NCBI GenBank assembly: GCA_027382625.1
Contig: JAJKFJ010021942.1
Coordinates: 1 to 64,000 of the forward strand
Source: Tetmemena sp. SeJ-2015
Taxonomy: Eukaryota > Ciliophora > Spirotrichea > Sporadotrichida > Oxytrichidae
DNA length: 64,000 nucleotides
Reading direction: 5' to 3'
This document shows, one piece after another, positions 33,301-45,504 of the stretch. The notes under the pieces were generated by a model. That model was not told the origin of the DNA. It ran no database searches and saw only the letters and a list, made by a program, of their open reading frames with translations. Within the stretch, counting starts at the first letter, position 1. Every line of letters starts with the position of its first letter. Both the position numbers and the translations under genes were made by a program.

Positions 33301-33825
33301 GATAGAAATGGAAGGTTTGATAGCTCCTCTTTATACTCTAAGCCCTCAAAAATAGAAAATCTTCCACTAATTGATACTGAGTTTAAAGGAAATATAAAAC
33401 GTTTGAGAGAAAACTTAGTTGAGAATCACGATTTCATCATTGTGTCCCCTCTAATTTGGCTGCATTTTTATTCTTGGTACTCTGCTGATTCTTAAATAGC
33501 CCGAAACATGTAAAGGGATAAGTTCAATCACAAGTAATTCATTCTTGAGTTATATCCTCATTTGAAGCAGGCGTAGTAGAATTTGTCTTATCTAGGGCCT
33601 CAACAGGAAAACTCAAGCGAAAGTGAAGAGGAAACAGAAAGCAGGATATTTGTGGGCAGGAATGGCTTTGAATCGCCTGAGCTCAGATAAAGAGTAGTAA
33701 CTCAAACTGCTCTATAGCAAAGAGATTAAATGACTATTGCCAATAGGTAGGTGCACTAGCAACAATTGAGAAAGCAAGGCAAACTCATAAACAAGAGTTT
33801 GGAATTAGTTAAATTCTAAGACTGA
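30306..33825 (+). CDS. DUSP-domain protein with long low-complexity N-terminus
   Basis: ATG 30306 (MKQQVQQSLINGVG) starts a Q/N/S-rich region of about 700 residues with a coiled coil near 31140-31330. A GT-AG intron lies at about 31391-31424. The C-terminal part carries a small Cys-containing stretch (KCQCTLKNV, VCGDYCK) and then a DUSP-like fold: RYLVDSKWARKWCDFTNF, then LVENHDFIIVSPLIWLHF, YSWYSADSQIARNM and FILELYPHLK. DUSP domains are typical of ubiquitin-specific proteases, but no Cys/His protease boxes are seen here. The frame shifts once near 32410, which suggests an IES. It ends at TGA 33823-33825. Confidence 0.65.
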
Positions 33826-33920
33826 AAATATACGCATAAGAGAAATACAACATTTGATCTTTCAAAAACTTAATATGAATTATTGTAGAATATAGATTCT
33901 GTAAAAAGAAATTAATATTC

Positions 33921-36222
33921 ATGGAGAGAGACATTGATTTGTAATAATTCGAAGTTGTAAAAGTTCTTTGTAAGGTTCTTTTGTCTTCTTAACCCAAGAT
34001 AGATCAGAAAATTGACACTGTCATAGAGCTTATAAAATACTTATATATAAATATTTACAAGGGAAGAAAGTATGTACTTAAATCTTTTCTAAAGGCACAG
34101 CTACTTGACAATGAAAACAAAAGGAACTAGGCCCTCAATGAAAGAGATCTCTTGAAAGAAACTTAATTTAGCAATCTCAATAGATTAGTAACAACGACTA
34201 AGGATGAAGCTAGAGTTTGTTTAGTTTTAGATCTCGCAGAAGGAATTGATCTAGCAAGAATTATTATGATGAGGATCCAAATTAAATATAAAGAATTATA
34301 ATTCAATTTTTTGGAGTGTGACTGAGTTTAAAAACCTTATTTGCTATTTAATCTGCACATAATAAAAGAATACTTTATAATTTTTATTCTATAATAAACT
34401 GTATAATTAAATACATTCATTCGCAATTTGAATGAAAGAGAATAGTGGACTGATAAAATTAATGAATCTTTTGTATAAGAACTGAATAAAAATAATCCCA
34501 AAATATAATGAAAATGTTAACTTTGAGTTTTTAAAAGGCTATTTTATGTTTCTTTGTTTTCCAATTTAATTTTGATGCTAAAGCAAACATAGCACTCACA
34601 GAAGATTTGGTGGCTCTGATTGTGGCGTAGTTATTTTATTATAGTTGGTTCAAACCCTATAATATATGCATAACAACGATATTATTTACAATGACTTAAA
34701 AGCCACTCATGTTTTCATCAACAAAAAATATTATTTTAAAAGATAAAATAATTATTTCAAAATGCCTTCGCTTTCTTTTAATTGGTATTATAGCACCTAG
34801 TAACTAAATTTATCATAATAAACTAATAAGAAGCAAATAATTTATCTTTAAAATATTATATAGAAATAATTTAACACAAATTATAATAGAAATAGCTTTC
34901 TTAATCATTCAAAAAGTATCTTAGTGATTAAAGATTTTAAATTTCTCTTTAACTAATACTATGAGAACATAAATACTAACTGAAGTAAAGAATAAGATAT
35001 TTAAAGTTACCAATTCACAGCTTCTGATGCTCCTGAGCCAAAGCGCATCCACCTTGTGCAGAGCAGAAAGTGCTCCTGATCTCTCAAATAGAACGGCAAG
35101 AAGATTTAAATAATAAACTTAGTCTTCATTAAACTGTAGCCTAATTTTTTATTAGATTAATATGATTTTACGATTTAATTTTTGGTGTAAAATACTCTTA
35201 TTGGATATATCAATTCACTTGATCATTTCATATATCATCTATCTATCTATTCTTTATTTATTTATTTTCTAAAACAAAAATCTGAGAGTGACTTTAATTG
35301 ACCTGGGATTAAGTGAAAGAATAAGCGATGGCAGTACAAGTCAGGCAGGAGGTACCTTGCATGCAATATAAAGCATATAATTAAATAAATTTACATTGTA
35401 TTTATTGGTTATAAATGTCTCCTGAAATGGCAAATTTGTTTTTGAAGTACATGAATGGCCAAGAAGTTAAATATCCCGAAGATTTAGTAACTTTAGAGTC
35501 TGACTTGTTTTCTCTGGGTATTCTTGTATACGAACTATTGGCTCAATCTCCTCCACGAGGATATTTTAAGTAGTAGCCTGATAAAATAACTGAAAAACAA
35601 GAATTCCTCAAATTATTCATCATTTAATTTTAGAAAAGGAAAGCTTTATTCTCTTTTTCAATTTTAAATAAAATAAATTTGATAAATAAATTACCACTAA
35701 GATGCAAGCCAATAAAATCCTAAGTAGATTCTAAAATATAAAATTAAGCAAGTATCGTCACTTTAATAGTTAAAAATGTATTCTATATTTAAATCTTTGT
35801 TGTAATAAAAAAAGGTCTAACTGATGAAGATTTCAATATACTAAGACACAAATATTAATCTTTAGCTAAAACAGAATTATCAAATGAGAGTGTGGATTTT
35901 ATTAAGGCATTAACATAATTCAAACCAACTGACAGACTAGGAGCAAACAAAAATTTCGATCAACTGATGAACCATCCTTTTTTTAATCAAGAAGTTAAGG
36001 ATCTCTCCATGAAACTCATTCAAGGAGAGATTATGTAGTTAGATAAAGACTTGAAGGACAAATATGATGATAAACTTGCCCATTTAAAATAGTTATGATG
36101 TTTTGTGACAAATTTATTTTATAATAGACTTCATAGAACTAACAGGAGAAGAAAATGAAGATAGTGAATTGGAATAAAATTAGTAAAATGATGAGCTTAG
36201 TAAATACTTTGAAAGCTTTTGA
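33921..36222 (+). CDS. AGC-type protein kinase (PKA/PKG-like), several IESs
   Basis: ATG 33921 (MERDIDLQQFEVVKVL). The N-lobe has YVLKSFLKA (VAIK-type Lys), then ALNERDLLKETQFSNLNRLV and LVLDLAEGIDLARII. Helix E and the catalytic loop read MHNNDIIYNDLKATHVFI (34667-34725), with NDLK in place of RDLK. The DFG motif is DLG (TLIDLGLSERIS, about 35294). The APE motif is SPEMAN, followed by SDLFSLGILVYELLA. Subdomain XI is TDRLGANKNF with HPFF. The tail ends ELSKYFESF at TGA 36220-36222, an FxxF hydrophobic motif exactly at the C-terminus as in PKA. AT-rich gaps at 34330-34560, 34740-35280, 35375-35410 and 35600-35820 are IESs. One holds a copy of a KH-gene segment. Confidence 0.75.
34983..35105. 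repeat. Diverged copy of a KH-gene segment inside the kinase locus
   Basis: This stretch matches the minus strand of about 37745-37866 (the multi-KH gene) over roughly 120 bp. The shared words include AATAAGATATTTAAAGTTAC and AAGCGCATCCAC. Its protein reading, PEPKRIH, equals that of the KH gene, but it then meets TGA. Orientation is opposite to the KH gene, and it lies between the catalytic loop and DLG segments of the kinase. Confidence 0.8.
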
Positions 36223-36312
36223 ACCAAATGAATAATGCTTATATTTTTAAATCTAAGTTAAGAAATTAAGTGTACAAGAAGTTAATAAGATCTATCTCTA
36301 ATATATTCTATC

Positions 36313-36760
36313 TCATTTGTTAAACATTCTGTAAAATTCGCCTTGGAGATCCTTCATATGTTGCTGTTTATCGCCGGTGTTTCTAGCACCATATTGCTCA
36401 GATAATTTCTAAAATACATTATGAAAAAGTTTAATTTACAGTTTTTTCTTTTTGGAGTTGCTCGTTCTTGCGACCGAACTCCTTTAGCTCAGCTTCAAAT
36501 TCCTAAACTTTTTACCAATATAAATTTACCTCAACTTTAGAATTGTACTTGGAAGTAGCAGAGGAAAGACCCTTGATTCTTTGTCTCAAATCTGCTAGAT
36601 CATTTTTGAAGGAAACTGACTAATCGTATAAAGTCTTTAGAGCCTCATCATGTCCGCCTCTTACTCTTGCATCTTGATTTTCAAATAGCACTTGCGCCTC
36701 TTCTTCCACTCTCTTCGTTCCCACTTTCGATCTCTATCCAGATCCACTGGTCACATCCAT
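36313..36760 (-). CDS. Small coiled-coil protein, two introns
   Basis: ATG 36758-36760 is preceded in frame by TGA. The protein (about 121 residues) starts MDVTSGSGQRSKVGTK and is mostly helical (DLADLRQRIKGLSSATSKY, then EAELKEFGRKNEQLQKEK). It ends YRMFNK at TGA 36313-36315. Two clean GT-AG introns of 27 and 31 bp keep the frame. No IES is needed. Coiled-coil content is clear but the family is not recognised. A separate short ORF just upstream (ATG 36912, MDHLTENKYKSLINRIK) may be a first exon or a fragment. Confidence 0.6.
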
Positions 36761-36940
36761 TCAATCCAGATATTTTAAGAATTTAGAATTAAAACTCAAA
36801 GATTTCTAAAACTAAATTCAAAAAAGAATATTATAAATGACGATTATTTCTCTGATTTGGTTTTAATTCGATTGATGAGCGACTTGTACTTGTTCTCTGT
36901 TAAGTGATCCATTTATGAATTAACAATTCAATATTTCAAT

Positions 36941-39514
36941 TCAAATTATCCTATGCAGATCGAAAATAAATAAAGCTATGGGTTAAGGTTTTAGAAATTA
37001 TTAATTTTAATTCGTAAACAGTATGCTGCTATTCTTCTAACTACTGATTAGCTTTGGTTAATTTGCGAAAACTTTAGTCTCACTTATTTCCACCTTTCTT
37101 GCGTTCTATTGTTATTAACAAAGATCCCAAACTCTTAAAGCCACTGGATATGTTAAGTAAGAGCCCTGAATTTGAATTGAAGGGCGACTTGTCTAAAAAT
37201 ATTTAATTGAGAAACTCTTACATGAAGATTGTGAACTTGAACTTTACAGTTTGTGCTCTTTTCAAGATCTTCAATCTTGGAATTCAGAATTGGATGATGA
37301 GAAGGAACCAACACTTCAAAATTCACCACTAAATCTCCATCTTCGTTAATATCTGTCATCAAGTCATAGCTGTCATTAGAGCGACTTTGGGAGACTTCTG
37401 TTGTGAAATTAGTGGCAGCTGATTCTTCCTTATCAACATTACTGAACTGGGGTCTTCCATTCTAAGTCTTAGCAGAGGGAACATCATTTCGAGGCTGGCT
37501 GTTATTCTAGTCCAAATAGCTGTTGTCCTCGATGTCCAAGTCGTCAAGTTGCTGCGCCTCTCTGCCCTTTTAAGTACTGTGGGGTTCTATGATATTAGTG
37601 GTTATTGAAGATCCTTATTGATATTGTTAAAAAGATTACGCTTCACGATTTTACTTTCTTAAAGGGATTAATTATTACTTCCTGTGGAGGTGGCCGTGCC
37701 TGCGTCTCCGCTCGTTAGAGTAGTTGCCAGTTGAGTCTTCGTGTTGTTGCGCTCGTTCTATTTGCGATTTCTGGAGCGAGACCTGCTGCGCGAGATGTGG
37801 ATGCGCTTCGGCTCCGGCGCAGCAGAGGCTGGTAATTGGTAACTTTAAATATCTTATTCTTTACTTGAGGGTTACTAGTGTGCGCGGTCATACTCATTGC
37901 GATAGGCCTCCGATTTTTGAAAGGGGATTGAATTTCTTATTTGACCGGCGAGGTTTGAGTTGAGCGCCTGTCCCGAGGAAAGAATCTATGGAGAGGGGTT
38001 AGACTGAATTGATGAAGAGGCTCTACTTGCCTCAGAATTAAGAAGTTTTCTTACAGGGCCTCCGTTTTTGAAGAGCTCGATTTGTTCGATGATCATGCAA
38101 GTAGCCTCATACTTTGATTGGAGTGAGCCTTCAATTGTTACTACGATCTCAGCTAAGTCTCGGTCATTATCCTTGCTTGAGTGAATACGAATGTTTGCTC
38201 CTCGAGATTTCTGTGAGATCTCCTTGATCATACAGCCACCTGCACCAATGATTTTGGTAACCAAGTTGCTTGGGATGAGTATGGCGAGGGGATAGTTTTT
38301 AAAGTTCTTCTTAACAGACTCGTAGTACTCCTCGAGTCTCTTGCAGAACTCATTTATTGCTTCCTAGATATCTTGCAGTGAGCCTGTCATTTTCTTAAAT
38401 AAAGTTAAGAGTAATAGCTTATTAACTTACCACAACGCTCTCGTCAGTGCGTAGAGCGCGATTCTGCTTGTCACGATAGCAGTTCATATGAACGTTGAGC
38501 TCATCAAGTAAGTACTTTGTGAAGCTACCATTCTTGCCAATGATAAAACCGACTGACTCCTCCTTGACTACGTACTTGCAGCAAGACTTGATCTTATCCT
38601 TCTGAATAGGCTCTGCTTTCTTCTCAATATCTTCCACCTGGTATGCATGCTTCTCTAGTGTCTGATATATTTTGGTGCAAGCTGTTGCAATGTGGCGGTT
38701 GGCTCCTCTGATTGACACTGAACGCTAGCTCATCCCATAAACTGGTTGATTAACTACGATATCTGCGCCACTTTCATCCATGAAGTTCTTGATCTGTCTG
38801 CCTTTTCCGCCAATAACAAGGGCTACTAGTCCTTCAGGAATCAGAATCATGAACTCTAAGATAGTTGTTGAACCGAGTAGCGAAGTCTTGATTTTGTTTT
38901 TGAAAAATTCACTCTGGATCTCTAGCAGCTTCTTCAGTACTTGCCCTAAAGCGTCTGACTTATTCTCTAGGCTCTCGCTTTGGAATACAAGCACCGATCC
39001 TGGCATGTCAGGAATTTTAATGGACTCGTCAAAGTAGATGTGTGAGCACTTCGAGAGGTGACAAACCTTCAGTTTATCATGAAATAACCAACTTAAATAC
39101 TTACCTTGTTCAAGTAAACCTAATTCAATTATAATAACAATGATAAATATAAATTACCATTTAGGAGTCTCCTAATTAGCCATCTCTGAGAAAATCTTTA
39201 TTGATAAATACCTTGAAATCAAAGATTTGGCGCTCTCCTCCACCACTGGTCTCATTTCTCTCAGTCTGCTTGCGTGGTCTCTCATCCCCTACTCTCTGCT
39301 TGCTTGAACTTCTCCTTCTCCTGTCATCGACTGACGATCTTCTCCTTCTCTAATTGTACTCCCCACTATAGTAGTTTAATAAGGTGAAACTTTCATACCT
39401 CCTCTATGAAGGTGATCTGTCGCCATAGGGGTCAGGTCGCTTGTGATGGTGAGAAAGGGCGTTTCTCTCGCGAGACAGCTCCTAAGATTCATCTCTTCTT
39501 TATTTATCGTACAT
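36941..39514 (-). CDS. Multi-KH RNA-binding protein with Arg/Ser-rich N-terminus
   Basis: ATG 39512-39514 opens a basic region with RRRRSSVDDRRRRSSS. Three KH domains follow, each with its GxxG loop: LVALVIGGKGRQIKNFMD, VGFIIGKNGSFTKYLLDE and LVTKIIGAGGCMIKEISQK. After an RS-containing linker (ISRSRSRSRNRK) and an acidic part, a fourth KH-like fold (CKVQVHNL, then SIQIQGSYLTYPVALRVW) lies near the end. The stop is TGA 36941-36943. GT-AG introns are seen (for example about 37223-37195, joining HNLH to TSRPSIQIQ). The make-up suggests a splicing or mRNA-binding factor of the PCBP/Nova type. Frame changes near 37640-37870 point to IESs. Confidence 0.78.
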
Positions 39515-39765
39515 ATTTCCTTCAGACAAAGTCCTTAATAGACCGCAAAATAGTTTATAATTATTGAGGGACTTAAATCAAAACTTGAAATCGATGAGTA
39601 TTTTAGAAGAAATAGACCACCCTGAATAATTATAGGCTTATTTGAATTTATCTTATTTAATTGACAAATATTTGAAATTGAATGTCAAATAAAAGGCTTG
39701 TCTTTTAAATTTAATCTATATTAACAACTGCAAAGCTCTAGTTTATTTAAGATACTTAAGCTGTG

Positions 39766-42700
39766 TCACACCTTTGCAGCAGAGAGAATTTAATTAATTT
39801 GCTTGGATTATCCCTAGCTGATATAAGTTTCGTGCTTTGAATTTACTTCTAGGGATATAACTTTTATGACATTTCCATCAGCAACCATCAAGTGCTAGTT
39901 ATTAATTTAAATCATCTTTTTAAGTTCAGTGGCTCTTTCTAACTCACCTCCTTTGTTATTTCTAACATCATTGTCTAGGTTTACAGACACTCTCTGCTAT
40001 TTGCCAGTAGTGATTTGCACAATAAGAAGCTCATTCAAAGATTTAACTAAAACGAACGGGAAAAGCTAGTAGTTGAAATCATTAATCTAGATAGTGTGAA
40101 GAACACTCTTTGAGCAATCTAATTTGATAGTCTTCTTTGGAGGGTTACTTCCTATCTAGTGCTTTATTAATTCATTACAGTGTCTAAATTCCAAATGAAA
40201 ATGAAACCTTGCATAGTGCTCGTCAAGATAAGATCTTCTTTCCCATCTTCATTAACCTAGAAGGCGGCCACAACATTAGAAGTGTGTTTTAAGTCAATAA
40301 TTTTAGTGAATTCCTTGCCCCTTCAGTTGCCATAGAGTTGCATACTTGTCATTAGAAGAGCTTAAGAATCTGAATTATGAAATCATTTGCAGGCTGTTGA
40401 TTTTGCCTCTGTGAGCATCAGTCTTTTTGTGCACCTATTTAAACGTTGTGGAGTCCCATAATTTGATTGAGCCCTCATTGCAGGCACTTAGGAAATACTT
40501 ATTATCCACCGAGTTTATTATTGTCACAAAGTTCTCAATCTGCTGACTGATCATTTAAATTAGATTGAATTCGTTAGATATATCCCAAACACCAATCTAC
40601 TTGTCTCTTGAACCAGTATACAAGTATTTATTGTGCTCAGCAAGGCAAACAATTGGGCCCTCATGAATTGTTATTATTGTCTTTAACTATTCGTAGTCAT
40701 TTTCCACATCAAATAACCTTTAAATAAGTTGATAATTTAAATGATAACAGGATATTTGTTTACATCTAGCAAATGCTTGTTCTCTTGCGGATCAGAATAT
40801 GTGCTTACGACTAAATTATTTGAAAGCAGGAGAATATAAATAAGAGAAGTGTATTTACATTATGCGATAACTAAATTTCAGCCTCTTCTCCAGAGTCAAT
40901 GTCCCAACTCATTTACCTTCTCTCTACTTCATCCTTGATGAACTGTTGCAATTACCCTTAAACTCTTTCTAAGTCCTCTGATTATCTATTTATCCTGTGT
41001 ACCTATTCAATAAGTTTCTTATCCAAACCTTAAGTTTTATCATTGAGGGATTCGAAATCTATTTAAAGTAGTTTCAATTAGTCCCTTACGATTGCATCAT
41101 TTTCCTCGTTCTTTTATATCATTACTTCATGTTTCTATAAAACCTCATCTTAGGATTTGTCAATATTATCTTTGAGTTGCTCAATCATGGAGTTAATATT
41201 TATTTGGAGTTCAGAATTCTTTTCGAACCCGCCTTAAATTTTTATGTTAAGCTCTTTTTCAATCAGCAAAACTCTTGCAAGAATTTGCTCTATCTTTTTA
41301 TTCTACTCATCATCTATCTCTGCTTAAATCTTCTTAATTTCTTTATTCAAACTGCCCTTTACGCCAGTGATTGAAGTTTAAACTCCTGTTAACGAAGATT
41401 TTACTCCAGTCAGCTATTCTCTAAAGGATTCAAACTCAAAAATGAAATCCTTAAGCTGCTTCTCTAATCCTTAAACATCTTTTTAATCTTTCACTCGTTG
41501 ATCCTTGAGCTTCAATAGCTCTTTGACAGTTGCAAGTATTTCATACTAGTCCTTTTGAATCTTAGAAATAGACTACTACTCTGCTACGTTATCATTAGAC
41601 TTATAGAGTTGTCTTTGCTGTTGCTCGAGTTATGGAATAATTTCAGACTCAAGTTTATTCAACCTAGTTGTCGCGTATTAAATTTCTTTCATGCTATGCA
41701 TGTTTTGTTCATTTAGCTCTTATTGAATTAAGCTCTTTAACTGTTTTTCAACGTCAAGCAGATGTTCTTGTTTTTTTAGCTTATTGTTTAGAAACGCTAC
41801 AGACTTGTAACTGTTATAATAGATGTTCAATTAATTCAATAACTCTAAATAATAGATAAGAGTTCAATAATTTCTTGTTTAAAATCACTAATTACCTTGT
41901 CGATTTCTTAACTTCTCAAATCATAACTTATTAGCTTCTTTATGTTGAGACCGGAAATTACTTTTGACACTTAGTTTTCAAATTCATCAATGCCTTATAG
42001 TATCTGCTTATACTATGCGAAAGGGTCATTCAAAATTATTTTAAGGTCAGGATCCATAGTGCTCCATGAAATGTAATCCACGCCTTGCATTATTTTCCTC
42101 ACTGCTAATCTCTAATCTTGGAAAAATTGAGACCAACTTGACCTCTTAAATTCTAAGAATTAATCTAAGTCCTCATGAGTATGATCACTATGGGGTGGCT
42201 GAATTGCACACTCCGAGCAAACTGTCTTTTCGCAATCTCTGCAGTAAAATGATAATTTTTTGTCTGAATGCGTTTGACAGAAGGGATTCTCTCGAGGGAT
42301 GGCATTAAGTCTGACCTTCATCTGAATATTATTTTAATCCACAACCTAGGATTATCTCTCAAGTTGTATAGCAGTTTCATTGGTTCCATCTTCGAATTCT
42401 TTCTCCTGCTTTCGAGGGCTAACATTCATCATAAATTATTGCTAAGGGTGTATAGATTGTCTATTCAGTGAAATATGATGAAACTGATTATCACCTATTG
42501 AATTATTTACCGACGAAGTTGAACCATTTGCAAACACGTCCTATCCTATTGACACAATTGCAAGATCCATCTCTCCTTCATGTCTTTGAGATTGTTCTTA
42601 TAACTCTTACATACTTAGCCGATTTTAGATTGAGCCATTCTTGAGTTCCTCAAATTCTTCTCTTTAAAAATATATTGGTTGGTAGTGGGTTTTGAATAAG

Positions 42701-42978
42701 ATTTTCCCTCTGCCTTTCTAAGATTACTTTGCGCTTTAATTCTTGTCTTCTTTGAGACTTCTAACTGATAGTACGCTGTTGTTGTTATTTCTTGCTGCTT
42801 GAGTACTAAATCTTCCATTTACTTATGCTTTAGCAGGTGACTCTGTGCTTACTACGCTACTAGAGAATTTTAAAGTCTAGGAGCCATTAAGCCCTTTTTG
42901 AGTTTATCTCTAGGCTGGTTTAGTAGTAACCGTATTTGGGGATTTTGTTCTGTCACGAGCTGAACTCTAGGTATTCAT
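39766..42978 (-). CDS. B-box zinc finger, coiled-coil, WD40 protein
   Basis: ATG 42976-42978 opens a polar N-terminal region of about 225 residues. The B-box follows at about 42300-42190: CQTHSDKKLSFYCRDC, VCSEC and HSDHTH supply the Cys/His ligands. A long coiled coil occupies about 42150-40950. The C-terminal WD repeats read YLYTGSRDKQIGVWDIS, FLSACNEGSIKLWDST and LSSSNDKYATLW, then TSTMQGFIFIWN. Stop is TGA 39766-39768. The order is TRIM-like without a visible RING finger. This architecture is frequent in ciliates; function is unknown, possibly ubiquitin-linked scaffolding. Frame changes near 41900, 40700 and 40320 suggest IESs. Confidence 0.75.
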
Positions 42979-43189
42979 TTCACAAAATAATAAAGAGAGT
43001 AAATATGGATATGTGAATTTAATTCACAAGTAGGCTGATATAATTAATTTTTATTCGTTTACCTTTAATTTTAAGATAAAATGGTACTCGAAGAATTTAA
43101 TAAGCGAAAAAAAGCTTTTGAGTTCAAATTTATATTGAAACTATGTATTATTTATTATAAAAATTAATTTAAGAACTTAAATTGATTGA

Positions 43190-43265
43190 AAATGATATGA
43201 GAGACAATATTGGGAAAGGATATTGCGATAATTATGACGAGGATGGAAAATAAACTTATTGGATG
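43190..43265 (+). other. Short orphan coding-like patch
   Basis: One plus-strand frame reads MRDNIGKGYCDNYDEDGK followed by QTYWMIR, which looks like protein rather than AT-rich spacer. It sits alone between two minus-strand genes, close to the stop of the transporter gene. It could be an inverted MDS of an unknown gene or chance. Confidence 0.25.
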
Positions 43266-43282
43266 ATTAGGTAAATGTAAAA

Positions 43283-45372
43283 TCATTTTTTGACTTCTTA
43301 TGACATTAACTTTTAGCCGCCTATGATTACAAGAATGATCCCAGCACTGATGCAGATGCCTCCTAAGTATGTGAGGAATCCAGGGGCTTTATCAATAAAT
43401 AATCAGCAATAAAAAACAATTCTTAGTAGGTAAGAAATTAGCTAACTTAAAAGTGGCTCAAATAGGTAGGCTATTAGCAGCACCACTGGAGGGTAGTACT
43501 TAAGCACAAAAGCTGCACAGTAAATAGAGATAGAGCCACAACATAGTCCAAGGACAAAAAGAGTGTAAAGTATAAACTATCCATTCAAGAAACCAAACAC
43601 TCCTGTCTATTCATTCATGTCTAGTGTAAAACCCTCAAATGAAACCCCGTATATTATTATGACAAATTCGGATATGAGGGTTGAAAATAGAACTAAAAAT
43701 ATATTTAGCACTGATAAGGATGTTGGAATCTTTGTAATAACTTTAGCCACTAGAAGAGAATAAAACGCTGAGCCAATAGAACTCATCACTCCTGCAAAGT
43801 CCCCTAAAAGTATCCTCTAAGTACTTTTGTCAACTTTTTCTGCATTTTTATCAGATATAAACAAAAATGAGCCCATCACTGCTACTAATATTACTAATTT
43901 AGCGTTGATTTTTGAAATTGTTAAAACCTAATTAACTTTGAACGAATTAACGTAATTGGAAGGGAATAATTATATATAGGGCCATTAGGGAACTCAGCCA
44001 TTAGACATATAACTGTAAGAAAAAATCGCAAAAGAGATTAATAGGGCTAAAAATTAAATATAGACAGTCAGTAATTATAATTACATTAACATAAAAATTT
44101 AGAAATGGAGGTTTTTTTCTCCATCAGACCCCCCCTGCGCCACTCATTAAATTTCTTGTTTAATAATTCCAGGCCCACCACCACCAAAACGAGCACGAAA
44201 ACTACAAAGAGTCAAAAGTAAGTATTAAAATTTTCACAAAATTTTTGCTTCGACCCATGATTTTCAGAATAATCCAAAATTTTAATTTTGGAACTCCATT
44301 AGCCAAAATTCCAACAATGTTTTGAAGTATTCCAGAATTCTTTTGAAATTATATTTGAAATAGATTTAAATACAGAAGCATACTTACTTTTGACTCTTTG
44401 TAGTTTTCGTGCTCGTTTTGGGTGGTGGGTGGGCCTGGGAATTATTAAACAAGAAATTTAATGAGTGGGCGCAGGGGGGGTCTGATGGAGAAAAAAACCT
44501 CCATTTCTAAATTTTTTAATGTTAATGTAAGTTATAATTACTGATGTCTATATTTAAATTTTTTAGCCCTATTAATCTCTTTTGCGATTTTTTCTTACAG
44601 TTATATGTCTAATGGCTGAGTTCCCTAATGGCCCTATATATAATTATTCCCTTCCAATTACGTTAATTCGTTCAAAGTTAATTAGGTTTTAACAATTTCA
44701 AAAATCAACGTTAAATTAATAATACTCTCATATATAATTTAATTGCTATAATTTTATCCCAAGTATTCGTATGTGTGGACTTAATCTCTGCGAATAGCTC
44801 TGTAAATGACCAGAAATACAGCTGGTAAATTTGAAAAAATTGATGCATGAGCCATAGTAGTATACTATCCACTCACAAAATAACCCAACTACATGATAGT
44901 AAAAGCAAACGCAATAGCTAAACTCGAAATCTTAATTTTATATTATAAATGATGACTTCTTTATTCTTCATGTAAGCAAATATCTGGGCTCTGTTTCTTG
45001 CAGTTTTGATGTTGTAAATAGTTATCATAATGAGAAATGGAATGAGGTTGCAATTCCTCCAACTCAATTTTAGAAAAACAGTATCTAAGGGGAGTACAAT
45101 AGATAGAGGTAAAATGGCTGCAGTAGTCACCACCACGAGCACTAATATGATAGTTCCAGTGATACTGAATTTATAGCTGGGCTTCTAAATATCATCGCCA
45201 CTGAGCTTGGACGTGCTTTCAAGGTCTAATCCTTTTGAAAGTTGTTTCTCTTATAAATAAATTATTCTCATCATCAATTTCGTATTGCTGAGTAGTGGCC
45301 TGCTTTATCTTTTAGCTCTATTTGCTAATTTAGAAGCGTTTTCTTCTCTTAGAATTGATCAATTTTGTTCAT
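43283..45372 (-). CDS. DMT-superfamily (EamA-like) transporter 2, split by a palindrome
   Basis: ATG 45370-45372 (MNKIDQFQEKKTLLNQ). The N-terminal half (45240-44740) has ITGTIILVLVVVTTAAILPL, FLKLSWRNCNLIPFLIMI, and YFVSGQYTTMAHASIFSNLP. The C-terminal half (43900-43283) has INAKLVILVAVMGSFLFI, LLGDFAGVMSSIGSAFYSLL, LVLFSTLISEFVIIIYGV, FVLKYYPPVVLLIAYLFEP and GFLTYLGGICISAGIILVII. This is the ten-helix, two-EamA-repeat pattern of small-solute exporters. The stop is TGA 43283-43285. The halves are separated by an 834-bp inverted repeat. Smaller IESs lie near 45250, 44940 and 43430. It is a paralogue of the next gene. Confidence 0.65.
43889..44722. repeat. Large palindrome: 336-342 bp arms, 156-bp loop
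   Basis: 43889-44224 and 44381-44722 are inverted copies with only scattered mismatches. The loop is 44225-44380. The arms include TCCATCAGACCCCCC, CCAGGCCCACC and AACGAGCACGAAAACTAC. The outermost 30 bp of the left arm is coding sequence of the transporter (TISKINAKLV), and the right arm has an inverted near-copy of it. No protein is encoded inside. It looks like an IES of foldback or MITE type, or an inverted duplication of the gene junction. Confidence 0.9.
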
Positions 45373-45504
45373 GTCTTTATTAACTTACTGGTACTCAATA
45401 ATAGTCTTATAAATTTAAAAGTAAAAAATTATGTCTAAATAAATTAGAACTATCTTTCATGATGAGAATATGAGTGCATATGTATTTTTAATATTTTAGC
45501 TATT

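Noticed and set aside
30306..33825. A full ubiquitin-specific protease
   Set aside because: A DUSP-like fold is present, but no Cys box or His box of the protease domain was found.
43889..44722. An autonomous transposon
   Set aside because: No transposase or other frame is present in arms or loop.
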